Below the pieces are notes generated by a model. It did not search any database. It had not been told where the DNA came from and saw only the letters and a list, made by a program, of their open reading frames with translations. 64,000 nucleotides of DNA from Sphingomonadaceae bacterium (lineage in GTDB: Bacteria; Pseudomonadota; Alphaproteobacteria; Sphingomonadales; Sphingomonadaceae), in the NCBI GenBank assembly GCA_947473355.1, contig CANJCQ010000006.1, positions 1-64,000 on the forward strand, in the 5' to 3' direction. Made by a program: the position numbers and the translations under genes. This document shows, in pieces, positions 33,753-43,099 of the stretch (within the stretch, counting starts at the first letter, position 1; each line of letters starts with the position of its first letter).

Positions 33753-34898
33753 TCAGTCCAGCCCGTAAAACCGCCGCGCATTGTCATACACGATCGGGCG
33801 GATTTCATCTTCGCTCAGCCCGGCAAACTGCCAGTCCATCACTTTCTTCGATTCGGGCCATGTCGTCTCCGAATGCGGATAGTCGGTCGACCACATCATG
33901 TTCTTGCCGCCCGGCAGGCCCCGGTTGCGGATGCCTTCGCGGTCGCGGATGAAGCTGGTGTAGATGTTGCGGTCGAAATATTCCGACGGACGCATCGCCA
34001 GTTCAAGTTTCAACCAATGCCGCTGGCTGTCGTAGATCCCGTCCATATATTCGCCGACGAAAGCCACCCAGCCCGAACCGCTTTCGATCGCGCCATAACG
34101 CAGGTCCGGAAACCGGTCGAACACCCCGCCGAACACCAGGATGGCGATGGGTTCGGCCATGCACAGCTTGCTCATCACCATGTTGGGCAGGAATTTGAAC
34201 TGCCCCGGCCGGGCGATGCGCGCGCCGAGGTGGATGGTGATGGCCATGTTGTGATCGACGCAGGCCTGCCAGAATGGATCGAAGGCGGGATCATCATATT
34301 GCAGCGGCCCGTCGGGATCGCCGGTCAGCGCCAGCACCTGTGCGCCGAAGCCGCCGCTGGTGATGGCCTTGCTCTGCGGGAAGGCGGGTATGTTTACCGC
34401 GCGCAGGCCGCAGAGTGCCGCGTCTTTCACCATGGCGGTGGACCGGGCAATATCCTGCATCGGCAGATAGGCAGCTCCGATCAGGCGCTTGGGTGCATAG
34501 GCGCAGAAATCGGCGAGCCAGCGGTTATAGGCATCGAAACTTGCGAGATAGAGCTCGTTGTCCGCCGTGCCCAGCGGCCCGCCGCCATAAAGCACCGCGC
34601 TGGCAACGCCATCCTGGTCCATGTCCTTGAGCCGGGCGGCAGGCTCCCAGTTACCTGCGCGCAGCAGCTCCTTCTTGCCGGTGGTCTGGAAGCTTTTGCC
34701 CTGCCCTGATGTGGCTGATTGCAGGTTGAGCGGCTTGCGCGTGCCCTCGAAAACCAGCCAGTCATGCTTGTCATCCGGTCCGCCCGCCTCCCATTTGGGG
34801 GCGCGTCCGACGAACTTCGTGGGCAGATAGTTGTCCCAGAAAGTGGGTGCGGGGTTGACGTGCGCGTCGGCGTCGAAGAGTTCGAGTGTGGCAGGCAT
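33753..34898 (-). CDS. Amidohydrolase-2 family metal-dependent hydrolase/decarboxylase
   Basis: A 381-residue TIM-barrel protein of the ACMSD/amidohydrolase-2 group. Metal-ligand candidates are the N-terminal DADAHVNP, the His in AITIHLGA, and the Asp in MWSTDYPHSE. This group includes decarboxylases (vanillate, resorcylate, ACMS) and hydrolases. It heads a two-gene operon with the cupin and is divergent from the D-aminoacylase-like operon across 130 bases. The substrate is unknown. Confidence 0.88.
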   Translation of the reverse strand: MPATLELFDADAHVNPAPTFWDNYLPTKFVGRAPKWEAGGPDDKHDWLVFEGTRKPLNLQSATSGQGKSFQTTGKKELLRAGNWEPAARLKDMDQDGVASAVLYGGGPLGTADNELYLASFDAYNRWLADFCAYAPKRLIGAAYLPMQDIARSTAMVKDAALCGLRAVNIPAFPQSKAITSGGFGAQVLALTGDPDGPLQYDDPAFDPFWQACVDHNMAITIHLGARIARPGQFKFLPNMVMSKLCMAEPIAILVFGGVFDRFPDLRYGAIESGSGWVAFVGEYMDGIYDSQRHWLKLELAMRPSEYFDRNIYTSFIRDREGIRNRGLPGGKNMMWSTDYPHSETTWPESKKVMDWQFAGLSEDEIRPIVYDNARRFYGLD

Positions 34899-35028
34899 TT
34901 CAGCATTCCTTTTCCCTTACGCTTTGTCACATAGCGCCCGCTGCTGAGTCAATCTTGCGAACAGACTTCCGCAATCGTGAAAAACCTGTCTAGAATGCGG
35001 CCAAGCAAAAACGTGTGGGAGTGAGCCG

Positions 35029-36747
35029 ATGGAATACGATCTGATCGTGCGGGGCGGCATGCTGGTGGATGGCACGGGATTGCCGCGCCGCCGGGTCGAT
35101 GTCGGGGTCAAGGACGGCAGAATCGCGCGCATCGCCCGACTGGACGATGCCACGGCCAGGGAAGAAATCGACGCCACCGGACGAATCGTCGCGCCCGGCA
35201 TTGTCGATGCTCATACCCACTATGATCCGCAGATCACGTTCGATCCCTATGCCACCATGTCGTGCTTCCACGGGGTCACCACGGTGCTGGCGGGCAATTG
35301 CGGCTTTTCCGCTGCGCCGGTGAAGGCGCAGGACCTCGAATTCCTCAAGGGCGTTTTCGCCCGGGTCGAGGATATGGACCTGGCGGCGCTGGGCGGGGTG
35401 CGCTGGGATCAGTTCGAGACCTTCCCGGAATTCATGGCTTACCTCGGAGGCAAGCTCGGCATCAATTTCGCCTGCTATGTCGGCCACTCCAACTTGCGCC
35501 GCTGGGTGATGGGCGATGCGGCGAGCGAGCGCGCGGCAACGGCGGAAGAGCTTGCCGAAATGCGCAGCATGGTGGCCGAGGCGATGCAGGCAGGCGCGGC
35601 GGGGCTCTCGACCTCGCTGTCGCCCACCCACAACGATCTGCAGGACCGTCCGGTGCCCTCGCGCTTTGCCACGGACGAGGAAGTGCTGGCGCTCGCCGAG
35701 GAGGCGGGGCGGCATGGCGCAGGCTCGATCTGCTTCCTGCCGCTCGGCACGACGCGCGGTCTGACCGCCGACGACCACGAATTCATCATCGAGATCGGGC
35801 GGCGCTCGGGGCTGCCGGTGATTATCCAGGGGCTTGGCGCACGCAGCAAGGTCGATGTGCCGGGGACGGGCTGGGATGATGCCGTGGTCAGCCTCGACAA
35901 GGCGCAGGCAGAAGGCGCCCCGTTCTATTCGATGCTGATCGCGCGGCCGTTCGACCGGGCGGTGGCTTTCGATGATACCAATCATCACTGGCGCGGTGCT
36001 TTCGGCTGGCATGCCATGACCCGGTTGCCGATCGAGGAACGCAGGGCTTTGCTGCGCGATCCGGCAACGCGCGAGGAACTGCGCTTCGGCATCGAGAATT
36101 CGAACAGGGATCCGGCCAAGGGCACCACCTTGTCGCCGCCGCAGTGGCCGGTGGTGTTCATCGATGTCTCGCCGAGCATGTCGCCCGAGGAGCATCAGGG
36201 CAAAAGCATCCAGATGCTGGCCGAAGAGCGGCAAATGGCGCCCGGTGATTTCGCGCTCGATCTGGCGCTGGCCGATGATTTCGCTACCAAGCTGCGCTGG
36301 CGGATGGATGGGCCCGAATGGTCCGACGCGGTGCGCAAATCACAGACCGATCCGCGCATCATCATCGGCACGTCCGACGGCGGCGCGCATCTCGCCAAAG
36401 ACGATCAGGCGGACTGGAGCTCATATTTCCTCGCCCGCTGGGTGCGTGAGGACAAGGTCTGGACGCTCGAAGAAGGCGTGCGCCAGATCACCCAGATGCC
36501 GGCCGACCTGCTCGGCTTTCTTGATCGCGGCACCTTGCGGGTCGGTGCCTGGGCCGACATGATGATTTTCGACGAGCACGAAATCGGCCCGGTGCGCAAA
36601 GAGTTCGTGCGCGATCTGCCGGGCGGGGCGGGGCGCTACAAGGCGTATGGCAAAGGGGTCTACGCCACCATTGTCAACGGGCAGCCAATCGTGCTCAATG
36701 GCGAGCTGACGGGGCGGCTGCCGGGCGTGGTTGTCGCGCCGCAATAA
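35029..36747 (+). CDS. D-aminoacylase-like amidohydrolase
   Basis: A 572-residue amidohydrolase-superfamily enzyme of the N-acyl-D-amino-acid deacylase/dihydroorotase type. The HxH motif is IVDAHTHYDPQI, FHGVTTVLAGNCGFSAAPV follows, and the C-terminal Asp is in IIGTSDGGAHLAKDD. The C-terminal beta-sandwich ends GELTGRLPGVVV. It starts a three-gene operon with an NTF2-like protein and a cytochrome c/PQQ protein. Sphingomonad clusters often carry such proteins without proof of D-amino-acid activity. Confidence 0.87.
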   Translation: MEYDLIVRGGMLVDGTGLPRRRVDVGVKDGRIARIARLDDATAREEIDATGRIVAPGIVDAHTHYDPQITFDPYATMSCFHGVTTVLAGNCGFSAAPVKAQDLEFLKGVFARVEDMDLAALGGVRWDQFETFPEFMAYLGGKLGINFACYVGHSNLRRWVMGDAASERAATAEELAEMRSMVAEAMQAGAAGLSTSLSPTHNDLQDRPVPSRFATDEEVLALAEEAGRHGAGSICFLPLGTTRGLTADDHEFIIEIGRRSGLPVIIQGLGARSKVDVPGTGWDDAVVSLDKAQAEGAPFYSMLIARPFDRAVAFDDTNHHWRGAFGWHAMTRLPIEERRALLRDPATREELRFGIENSNRDPAKGTTLSPPQWPVVFIDVSPSMSPEEHQGKSIQMLAEERQMAPGDFALDLALADDFATKLRWRMDGPEWSDAVRKSQTDPRIIIGTSDGGAHLAKDDQADWSSYFLARWVREDKVWTLEEGVRQITQMPADLLGFLDRGTLRVGAWADMMIFDEHEIGPVRKEFVRDLPGGAGRYKAYGKGVYATIVNGQPIVLNGELTGRLPGVVVAPQ

Positions 36748-36771
36748 TCAATAACCCTGGGAGGGGATGGG

Positions 36772-37290
36772 ATGAGCGAGCATGAGATTATCCAGACCGT
36801 CGGCCTCTATTCGGTCGCGCTCGATTCGCACAGCTGGGACCTGTTCGACGCGGTCTTCGCGCCCAATGTCGTCTCGGACTATCCGGGCGGGCTGTTCTGG
36901 CGCGATCTCGCCAGCTTCAAGGCCGATTTCACCGCGATGCACGAGCCGGTGATCAGCCACCAGCATCATCTCGGCATGCCGCAAGTGGTGGTCGACGGGA
37001 ATCGCGCCTGGACGCTCACCTATGGCACCTACCGCCTGCTGCGCGCCCGCAAGGTCGAGAAATTCGGTGATATGACCGAAGGCGGCGCCTGGTATGATGA
37101 CGAACTGGTGCGTAGCCCGGCGGGCTGGCGCATTGTCAGCCGCAAGGCGCGCAATTTCTGGTGGCGCGGGACATTTGCCGAGGATGGCGATTGCCCAGTG
37201 GCAGTCAATTCATTCGCCGAAGAAGCGGCAGCAGGCCGCGTCGGCTATATCAACGCGCTGCGCGCGAAAATTGCAAAGGGAGCCGCATGA
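36772..37290 (+). CDS. NTF2-like (SnoaL) protein
   Basis: A 172-residue NTF2-fold protein. IIQTVGLYSVALDSHSWDLF and AVFAPNVVSDY are typical of the SnoaL-like polyketide-cyclase/dehydratase/isomerase group, and VISHQHHLG holds possible catalytic histidines. A clear ribosome binding site GGGAGGGGATGGG lies before the ATG. The stop overlaps the start of the next gene (ATGA). The substrate is unknown. Confidence 0.83.
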   Translation: MSEHEIIQTVGLYSVALDSHSWDLFDAVFAPNVVSDYPGGLFWRDLASFKADFTAMHEPVISHQHHLGMPQVVVDGNRAWTLTYGTYRLLRARKVEKFGDMTEGGAWYDDELVRSPAGWRIVSRKARNFWWRGTFAEDGDCPVAVNSFAEEAAAGRVGYINALRAKIAKGAA

Positions 37291-39164
37291 TGAACTGGCG
37301 CAACTGGCTGATCGCATTGGCCGCCCTGGCCATGCCCGCAGCCATTCTTAGTGCAGCTGCACCAGCCGAAGACTGGACGGGGCGTGATCCGGCGGCCGAA
37401 AAGAGCCTCGGCGCGCAGGTCTATCGCGATACCTGCGCCGCCTGCCACAATGCCGGCGTCGGCCGCGCGCCGCAGCGCTTCATCCTCCAGGACATGACTC
37501 CCGAGGCGATTCACACGGCGCTCGCGCAAGGGGCGATGCGGGTGCAGGCGGCAGCGCTTTCGGCCGAGCAGAAGACTGCAGTTGCCGAATACCTTTCGGG
37601 CCGCAAGCTGGGCACCACCAGCACGGCCACAGCGCTCAACATGTGCACAGGCGCCGCAGCGCGCTTCGATCTCAGCGAACCGCCAGTGTTCAGCGGCTGG
37701 GGGCTCGATGCTGCCAGCACTCATGCGATCCCCTCGGCCATATCCGGCCTCGGCACGGGCAATGCGCCGCGCCTCAAGCTCAAATGGGCCTTCGCTTTCC
37801 CTGGCTCGCAGCGCGCGCGTTCGCAGCCCGCGCTGGCGGGCGGGGCGATCCTGGTCGGCAATCATAACGGCACGGTCTATGCGCTTGATCGCGAGACCGG
37901 CTGCGTGCGCTGGTCCTTCCCGGCCCAGGCCGAAGTGCGCACCGGCATCGTCGTCAGCCCCTGGGTTGCCGGAAACCGCGCGGCACGCCCTCTGGTCTAT
38001 TTCGGCGATGTTGCCGGCAATGCCTATGCGGTCTCGCTGCTCGACGGCAAGCTCGCCTGGCGGATCAAGGCCGATCTCCATCCGGCGACTGTGCTGACCG
38101 GCACGCCGACGCTGCATGCGGGCACGCTCTATGTGCCGGTCTCCTCGAACGAGGAGGCCTTCGCTACCAGCCCGGCCTATTCGTGCTGCAATTTCCGCGG
38201 CTCGGTGCTCGCGCTCGATGCGCGGACGGGCAGGCAGAAGTGGCGGACCTGGCTGGTCGGCCCGCCAGTTCGGCAAGGGCCGAGCAAGGAAGGGCTCGAC
38301 AAGCTGGGACCCTCGGGCGTGGCAGTGTGGAACAGCCCGGCGATTGACGTCCGGCGTGGCCAGTTGATCGTGGCGACGGGTGACAACTATTCGCTGCCCG
38401 CAACGGGGCTCAGCGATGCCGTTGTCGCGCTCGATCTCGCGACGGGCCGCATCCGCTGGCATTATCAGGCGACAGCAGGCGATGCCTGGAATGTCGCCTG
38501 CGCTTTCAAGGGCGTGAGCGGCAGTTGCCCCGATGAAAACGCGCCCGATTTCGATTTCGGCGCGGGTACGGTGCTGGCCAAGGGGCTGAACGGCCGCGAA
38601 TATGTGCTGGCCGGGCAGAAGAGCGGCGCGGTCTATGCGCTTGATCCCGCCACTGGCGCATTGGTTTGGAAGAAACGGATCGGCCACGGCAGCGCTTCGG
38701 GCGGCGTCCACTTCGGCATGGCAGCCGAAGGCGGGCGGCTATTCGTGCCGATCAGCGATCGCTTTGCCATGGACCAGGACCCTTTCCCCCTGAGCCCCGG
38801 GCTCTATGCACTCGATGTCGCCAGCGGTGAAATGGTATGGGAAGCGCGCGATCCCACCGATTGCAAGGGCAGCCCACGTTGCCTCGCTGGCTATGGCGGT
38901 TCGGTCACCGCGACCGGCGGCGTGGTGCTGGCCGGCGCGGACGATGGCCACTTGCGCATCTTCCAGGCGGCGACCGGTGGATTGCTGTGGGAAGACCAGA
39001 CCGCGCGGAACTTCACAACGGTCAACGGCGTGCCCGGCAAGGGCGGCTCAATCAGCGGCGGCGTCGCGCCGCTGGTTTACAAGGGCAACGTGATCGTGCC
39101 CTCGGGCTATGGCTTTGCCTCGAAGCTGCCTGGGAATGTGTTGCTGGTTTACGGGGTGGAATAG
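37287..39164 (+). CDS. Cytochrome c–PQQ beta-propeller dehydrogenase
   Basis: A 625-residue exported protein. A signal peptide (residues 1–25) precedes a cytochrome c domain with CAACH at residues 50–54. A PQQ-type beta-propeller follows, with repeated blade motifs such as TVYALDRETGCVRWSF, AYAVSLLDGKLAWRI and YALDPATGALVWKK. A vicinal Cys pair occurs in AYSCCNF. This order (heme then PQQ) is that of polyvinyl-alcohol dehydrogenase. It is probably a periplasmic alcohol dehydrogenase feeding the respiratory chain; the substrate is inferred only. Confidence 0.85.
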   Translation: MMNWRNWLIALAALAMPAAILSAAAPAEDWTGRDPAAEKSLGAQVYRDTCAACHNAGVGRAPQRFILQDMTPEAIHTALAQGAMRVQAAALSAEQKTAVAEYLSGRKLGTTSTATALNMCTGAAARFDLSEPPVFSGWGLDAASTHAIPSAISGLGTGNAPRLKLKWAFAFPGSQRARSQPALAGGAILVGNHNGTVYALDRETGCVRWSFPAQAEVRTGIVVSPWVAGNRAARPLVYFGDVAGNAYAVSLLDGKLAWRIKADLHPATVLTGTPTLHAGTLYVPVSSNEEAFATSPAYSCCNFRGSVLALDARTGRQKWRTWLVGPPVRQGPSKEGLDKLGPSGVAVWNSPAIDVRRGQLIVATGDNYSLPATGLSDAVVALDLATGRIRWHYQATAGDAWNVACAFKGVSGSCPDENAPDFDFGAGTVLAKGLNGREYVLAGQKSGAVYALDPATGALVWKKRIGHGSASGGVHFGMAAEGGRLFVPISDRFAMDQDPFPLSPGLYALDVASGEMVWEARDPTDCKGSPRCLAGYGGSVTATGGVVLAGADDGHLRIFQAATGGLLWEDQTARNFTTVNGVPGKGGSISGGVAPLVYKGNVIVPSGYGFASKLPGNVLLVYGVE

Positions 39165-39184
39165 AACAGCGGTCCAGATTTTAG

Positions 39185-39326
39185 CTCGTCATGTTGAACT
39201 TGTTTCAGCATCCATTGTGCCACAAGCCCGGTGCTTGCCAATGAGAAGCCAACCGCGAAGCTTGCGCCAATCCGGCGCGCGCAGGCTATGCTGCGGGATG
39301 GATCCTGAAACAAGTTCAGGATGACG
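39185..39326. repeat. Palindromic intergenic repeat (TGAACTTGTTTCAG type)
   Basis: The left arm CTCGTCATGTTGAACTTGTT then TCAGCATCC and the right arm GGATCCTGAAACAAGTTCAGG then ATGACGG are imperfect inverted repeats enclosing about 85 bases. It is a third type of dispersed sphingomonad repeat in this window and fills the gap between the convergent PQQ and VOC genes. Confidence 0.8.
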
Positions 39327-39346
39327 GTCTGGGTTAGGGCGGGGTT

Positions 39347-39721
39347 TCAATCCCCCACCCGCATCACCATCACCTTGTTCCCGTCCGGATCGCGAAAATA
39401 GGCGGCATACATATTGGTCTCCGGGCTCCCTCGCGGACCCGGCGCGCCTTCGCACATACCGCCCAGCTCCAGCGCTTTGGCATGTGCTCTATCCACCGCC
39501 GCGCGGCTCGGCGCGGCCCACATGACCTGGCTGCCATTGCCCACCGTGGCATCGCCCTCGCGCGGCGTGCCGACCAGGAATATCCCGCCGTCGGCTCCGC
39601 GATAACCGGCCATGCCATGCCGTTCGATCACCCGCGCGGCGCCGATCTCGGCGGTGACCGCGTCATAGAAGGCGACGGCGCGCTTGATGTCGCGCGTGCC
39701 GAAGCGGGCTCCTGTCAGCAT
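39347..39721 (-). CDS. VOC-family (glyoxalase-like) protein
   Basis: A 124-residue vicinal-oxygen-chelate protein with TRDIKRAVAFYDAVTAEIGA and FRDPDGNKVMVMRVGD, the usual N- and C-terminal strands. Metal ligands are not certain. The start overlaps the ligase stop (ATGCTGA), so it is translated with the ligase. Confidence 0.85.
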   Translation of the reverse strand: MLTGARFGTRDIKRAVAFYDAVTAEIGAARVIERHGMAGYRGADGGIFLVGTPREGDATVGNGSQVMWAAPSRAAVDRAHAKALELGGMCEGAPGPRGSPETNMYAAYFRDPDGNKVMVMRVGD

Positions 39722-41418
39722 ATAGTCTCCTCTGCCAATTTCCTTTGCGCAAAGGCCTTGGCCTCCGCTGGTTTGATCTTCGCCGTATCGGTAAAATCCA
39801 TATCGCCTTGCTCAATGAACAGCACTTTGCGCGGCACCTTGTAGGAAGCCAACCGCGCTTTCAGGAACTGGATCACTTCCGCCTCGCTCAGATCGTGGCC
39901 TTCGCTGCGCACCACGCAACTTACCACCATCTCGCCGAGCGTGTCGTGCGGCACGCCGGTGGTCTTGCAGACTTTCACCCCCGGGCAATTGCACAGCGTC
40001 CAGTCGATCTCGACGGGCGACACGTTAGCTCCACCGGTCTTGATGATGTCGTTGATTCGGCCCTGAAACACGAGCCGATCACGCTCATCGATGAAGCCGC
40101 CGTCGCCGGCGTGGTAGAAGCCATGTTCGTCGAGCGCCTCATCGCCGGGAATGCCGATGTAGCCGAGCATCAGGGTCGGGCCCTTGACGGCAATCTCGCC
40201 GGTTTCGCCGCGTTTCAGGACCTTGCCGGTGACGGGATCGACGATCTTTATCGTGTTGCCCGGCAAAGCCCCGCCATTGCAGCCTTTCCAAAGCTCCTCT
40301 GGCGAACCGCATGGATAGGCGGCGGAGATGGTGAAGGTTTCGGTTGCGCCATAGGTCCCGTGGGGTTCGATCCAGGGGGTGGAGATACTCTTCTGGGGTC
40401 GGCGCAGGTTCTGGCCGGGTTCGAAGTAGTAGAGGCTCGAGAGGTCGGCCTCGTCCCAGCCGGGTGCTTCTTCAAGCTGCGCCCACTGGTGCGGCCAGCA
40501 ATAGGCAAAGGTCACTTTTTCGGCCGTCATCAGCGGAATCGCCTCGGCGGGATCGAACATGCGTTGCAGGATCAGCGATCCCCCCGCCGCGAATGTCCCG
40601 CCCAGCGCGATGGAGAAATTGCCCGACCAGAACAGGCCGTTGGGCGCCCATGTCCGCACCGGCACATCCGGCTTGAAATCATAGATCCGCACCCAGCGCC
40701 ATGACTGGATGTTGACGCCGCGGTGGGCGTTGAGGATGCCCTTGGGCTTGCCGGTCGAGCCCGAGGAGAAGAACAGCACCGCCGGATCGGCGGCTCTGAC
40801 TGCCTGGCTGCGAGCATCGACCTGGGCGGGATCGACCGCATGGCCGAGTGCGAGGAAGCTGGCCCAGCTTTGGGTTGCCCCGCCGACCTCGCCTTCCTCC
40901 AGCTGGACCAGACGGCGCAAAAAAGGGAACTTGCTGGAAGCCAAATTGCCTGGTGCAGTAATGGCAATGCCAGGTTCAAGGTCCTGCAGGATCGCAGCGA
41001 AATCCTTGGTGATCACCTCGCGCTCGAACAGCAGGATCGAGATATCGCTGGCCCCCAGCAATGCTTCCAGCTCGCTCGGCGTCGAGAAGGTCGAAAGCCC
41101 CACGGCAACCCCGCCCGCCAGCGCAATCCCGAAGAAGCTCGATACCCATTCGGGCCGGTTGGTCATCAAAATGCCGATGCGCTCGCCTTTGGCCACGCCG
41201 CAGGCGACCAGCGCGCGGGCAACCTCTTGGCTGCGCTCCCAGACCTCGTCATAAGACCAACGGATCGCTTCGCCGCCGACTTGGTGCATAACCAGCGCTT
41301 CGCGCGGGCCATAGCGCTCGCGCACCTCGGCGAGGAAGGCAGGCAGGGTCAGCGCGCCGAGACCGGGCTCTTCCTCCAGCGGAATGCCGCGAATGATCGC
41401 AAGGTCTTGATCGGCCAT
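39715..41418 (-). CDS. Adenylate-forming acyl/aryl-CoA ligase
   Basis: A 567-residue ANL-superfamily ligase. The phosphate loop is VLFFSSGSTGKPKGI, the A5 motif HGTYGATETF, the A7–A8 hinge FYHAGDGGFIDERDRLVFQG, and the A10 lysine region DFTDTAKIKPAE. It should activate a carboxylic acid to its CoA thioester as the entry step of the surrounding pathway. ATG 41418 follows GAGGAAG; the ORF-track start at 41454 has no clear ribosome binding site. It is divergent from the amidohydrolase pair. Confidence 0.87.
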   Translation of the reverse strand: MADQDLAIIRGIPLEEEPGLGALTLPAFLAEVRERYGPREALVMHQVGGEAIRWSYDEVWERSQEVARALVACGVAKGERIGILMTNRPEWVSSFFGIALAGGVAVGLSTFSTPSELEALLGASDISILLFEREVITKDFAAILQDLEPGIAITAPGNLASSKFPFLRRLVQLEEGEVGGATQSWASFLALGHAVDPAQVDARSQAVRAADPAVLFFSSGSTGKPKGILNAHRGVNIQSWRWVRIYDFKPDVPVRTWAPNGLFWSGNFSIALGGTFAAGGSLILQRMFDPAEAIPLMTAEKVTFAYCWPHQWAQLEEAPGWDEADLSSLYYFEPGQNLRRPQKSISTPWIEPHGTYGATETFTISAAYPCGSPEELWKGCNGGALPGNTIKIVDPVTGKVLKRGETGEIAVKGPTLMLGYIGIPGDEALDEHGFYHAGDGGFIDERDRLVFQGRINDIIKTGGANVSPVEIDWTLCNCPGVKVCKTTGVPHDTLGEMVVSCVVRSEGHDLSEAEVIQFLKARLASYKVPRKVLFIEQGDMDFTDTAKIKPAEAKAFAQRKLAEETIC

Positions 41419-41535
41419 GCCGGTGTCCGCTTCCTCTGCCTGTATCGCGTGCATTGACTGCCCGCGCGCTTTGCGAGACGTTGCCGCGAAAGCGCGGGGC
41501 TCTCAAGCGCTAACTGGAGCGAGTGGAGGATTGCG

Positions 41536-42294
41536 GTGATTATCGACATCAACACCCGCGTGCTTCGCCCAGCCGACGAGTATGAGCTGATCGAGAGCCC
41601 CTCGATCGCCGCGCGGATCGAGCCGGGGCTGGCTTCCGTGCCAACCGACATGCGCTGCATGCTCACCCCGCCGGTCTATTACAGCCTCGAGAACGGGATT
41701 GCCGATAACCGCGCGATCAACGATGCGCTGCTTACCTCGGCGGCAAAGCGCCCCGGCTGGCGCATGTTCGGCTTGGCCGAGCCCAAATATGGCGACGCGG
41801 CCACGGCCGAGATCGAGCGGCTCGGCTCGCTGGGCGCGGCGGGCGTGGTGTGGTCGCCGCGCGCGCAGGGCATTTTCGGCAATGACCATTCGCTGGCGCA
41901 GCTGTGCATCCATGCCGACAAATGCGGGCTGGTTTCGATGATTCGCTCGGCGCCCTATTCGGTCAACGAGGGTCTGTGGCGGCTCTGGGCATTGGCCAAA
42001 CAATGTCCCGGCGTGCCGCTGGTGCTGATTGGCGCTTTCGAGAGTTGGGAGAACATCCAGTTTGTACGCGAGCATCAGGGCGGCGGCGAGAACCTGTTTT
42101 ACGATCTGTCGCTACTCAGCGAGAGCTGGGATCTCGATGCTCTGGTCGGCAGCCTGGGATCGGATCGTCTGCTGTTTGGCAGCGGCGGCCTCGATCTCGT
42201 GGAACGCACATTGGACATCGTTGAGCGCAGCGATCTGGCGGCACCGGCCAGGGACGCGATCCTGTCGGGCAATGCCGCGGGGCTGCTGGCATGA
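41536..42294 (+). CDS. Amidohydrolase-2 fold protein lacking metal ligands
   Basis: A 252-residue TIM-barrel protein of the amidohydrolase-2 group with a GTG start. The usual D-x-H-x-H opening is replaced by DINTRVLR, the later histidine position reads MIRSAPYS, and the usual GSD near the end reads FGSGGLD. It therefore looks catalytically degenerate. It overlaps the following intact-looking homologue by four bases, which suggests a stable partner or regulatory subunit. Confidence 0.8.
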   Translation: MIIDINTRVLRPADEYELIESPSIAARIEPGLASVPTDMRCMLTPPVYYSLENGIADNRAINDALLTSAAKRPGWRMFGLAEPKYGDAATAEIERLGSLGAAGVVWSPRAQGIFGNDHSLAQLCIHADKCGLVSMIRSAPYSVNEGLWRLWALAKQCPGVPLVLIGAFESWENIQFVREHQGGGENLFYDLSLLSESWDLDALVGSLGSDRLLFGSGGLDLVERTLDIVERSDLAAPARDAILSGNAAGLLA

Positions 42295-43094
42295 GCGCGG
42301 AAATGTTCGATATTCACCAGCACTATGGCGCGCTGATCGGCGTGCCCGGCAGCGGCGGGCGGGTGACCACGCCGCAGGAAGACTGCGCCAATCGCATAGA
42401 ATTCCTCGACAGCTTCGGCATTGACCAGGCGGCGCTGATGCCGGGCCACAGCTACGCCGCGCCGCGTGGCTTCGCCGATATCCGCGCGATCAACGATGGG
42501 CTGCATGTCTATGCCGACCTTGCCCCGGAGCGCTTCCCCGCTGTCTTCGGCACGCTTGATCCGCGCCATGGATCAGTCAATTACGCCGAGGTCGAACGGC
42601 TGGCCGCCATGGGCTTCCGGGGCCTGTCATGGCATCACCGCATGCAGGGCCTGCCGATGGATCACCCTGTGATGTTCGCCATTGCCGAGCGCATGGCCGC
42701 CGGTGGCATGGTGTTCATGGCGCATTGCTATGCCCAGGGCGATTTCGAGGCGCCGTGGCGGCTGCGGCGGCTGGCCGAGCGGTTTCCCGCCATGCCCTTC
42801 GTCGCGCTCGATGCCATGACCAGCCCGGAAAACCTCGACCAGTTGCTGGCCATCGCGGACAAACTGGACAATGTCACCATTGATCTCACCTCCTCGCTAT
42901 GCGGCCCGCGCGGGGTGGCCCATGCAGTCGAGCGGGTAGGCGCGGAGCGGCTGGTGTTCGGCAGTAACTTCTATTCAATGAGCCGCGTCGCGCGGATTTC
43001 GGCGCTCGATGTGACCCTGGAGGCGGGGCTCAGCGAGAGTGAGCGGGCGGCAATCCTGGGCGGGAATGCGCGGCGAGTTTTGGGGCTTTCCTAG
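42291..43094 (+). CDS. Amidohydrolase-2 family hydrolase/decarboxylase
   Basis: A 267-residue TIM-barrel protein retaining MFDIHQHYG (D-x-H-x-H) and the His in VFMAHCYA, but with VALDAM and FGSN where the third His and Asp usually stand. Activity with a changed metal site is possible. It is translationally coupled to the preceding degenerate homologue and ends six bases from the convergent acyl-CoA dehydrogenase stop. Confidence 0.82.
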   Translation: MSAEMFDIHQHYGALIGVPGSGGRVTTPQEDCANRIEFLDSFGIDQAALMPGHSYAAPRGFADIRAINDGLHVYADLAPERFPAVFGTLDPRHGSVNYAEVERLAAMGFRGLSWHHRMQGLPMDHPVMFAIAERMAAGGMVFMAHCYAQGDFEAPWRLRRLAERFPAMPFVALDAMTSPENLDQLLAIADKLDNVTIDLTSSLCGPRGVAHAVERVGAERLVFGSNFYSMSRVARISALDVTLEAGLSESERAAILGGNARRVLGLS

Positions 43095-43099
43095 AGCCC

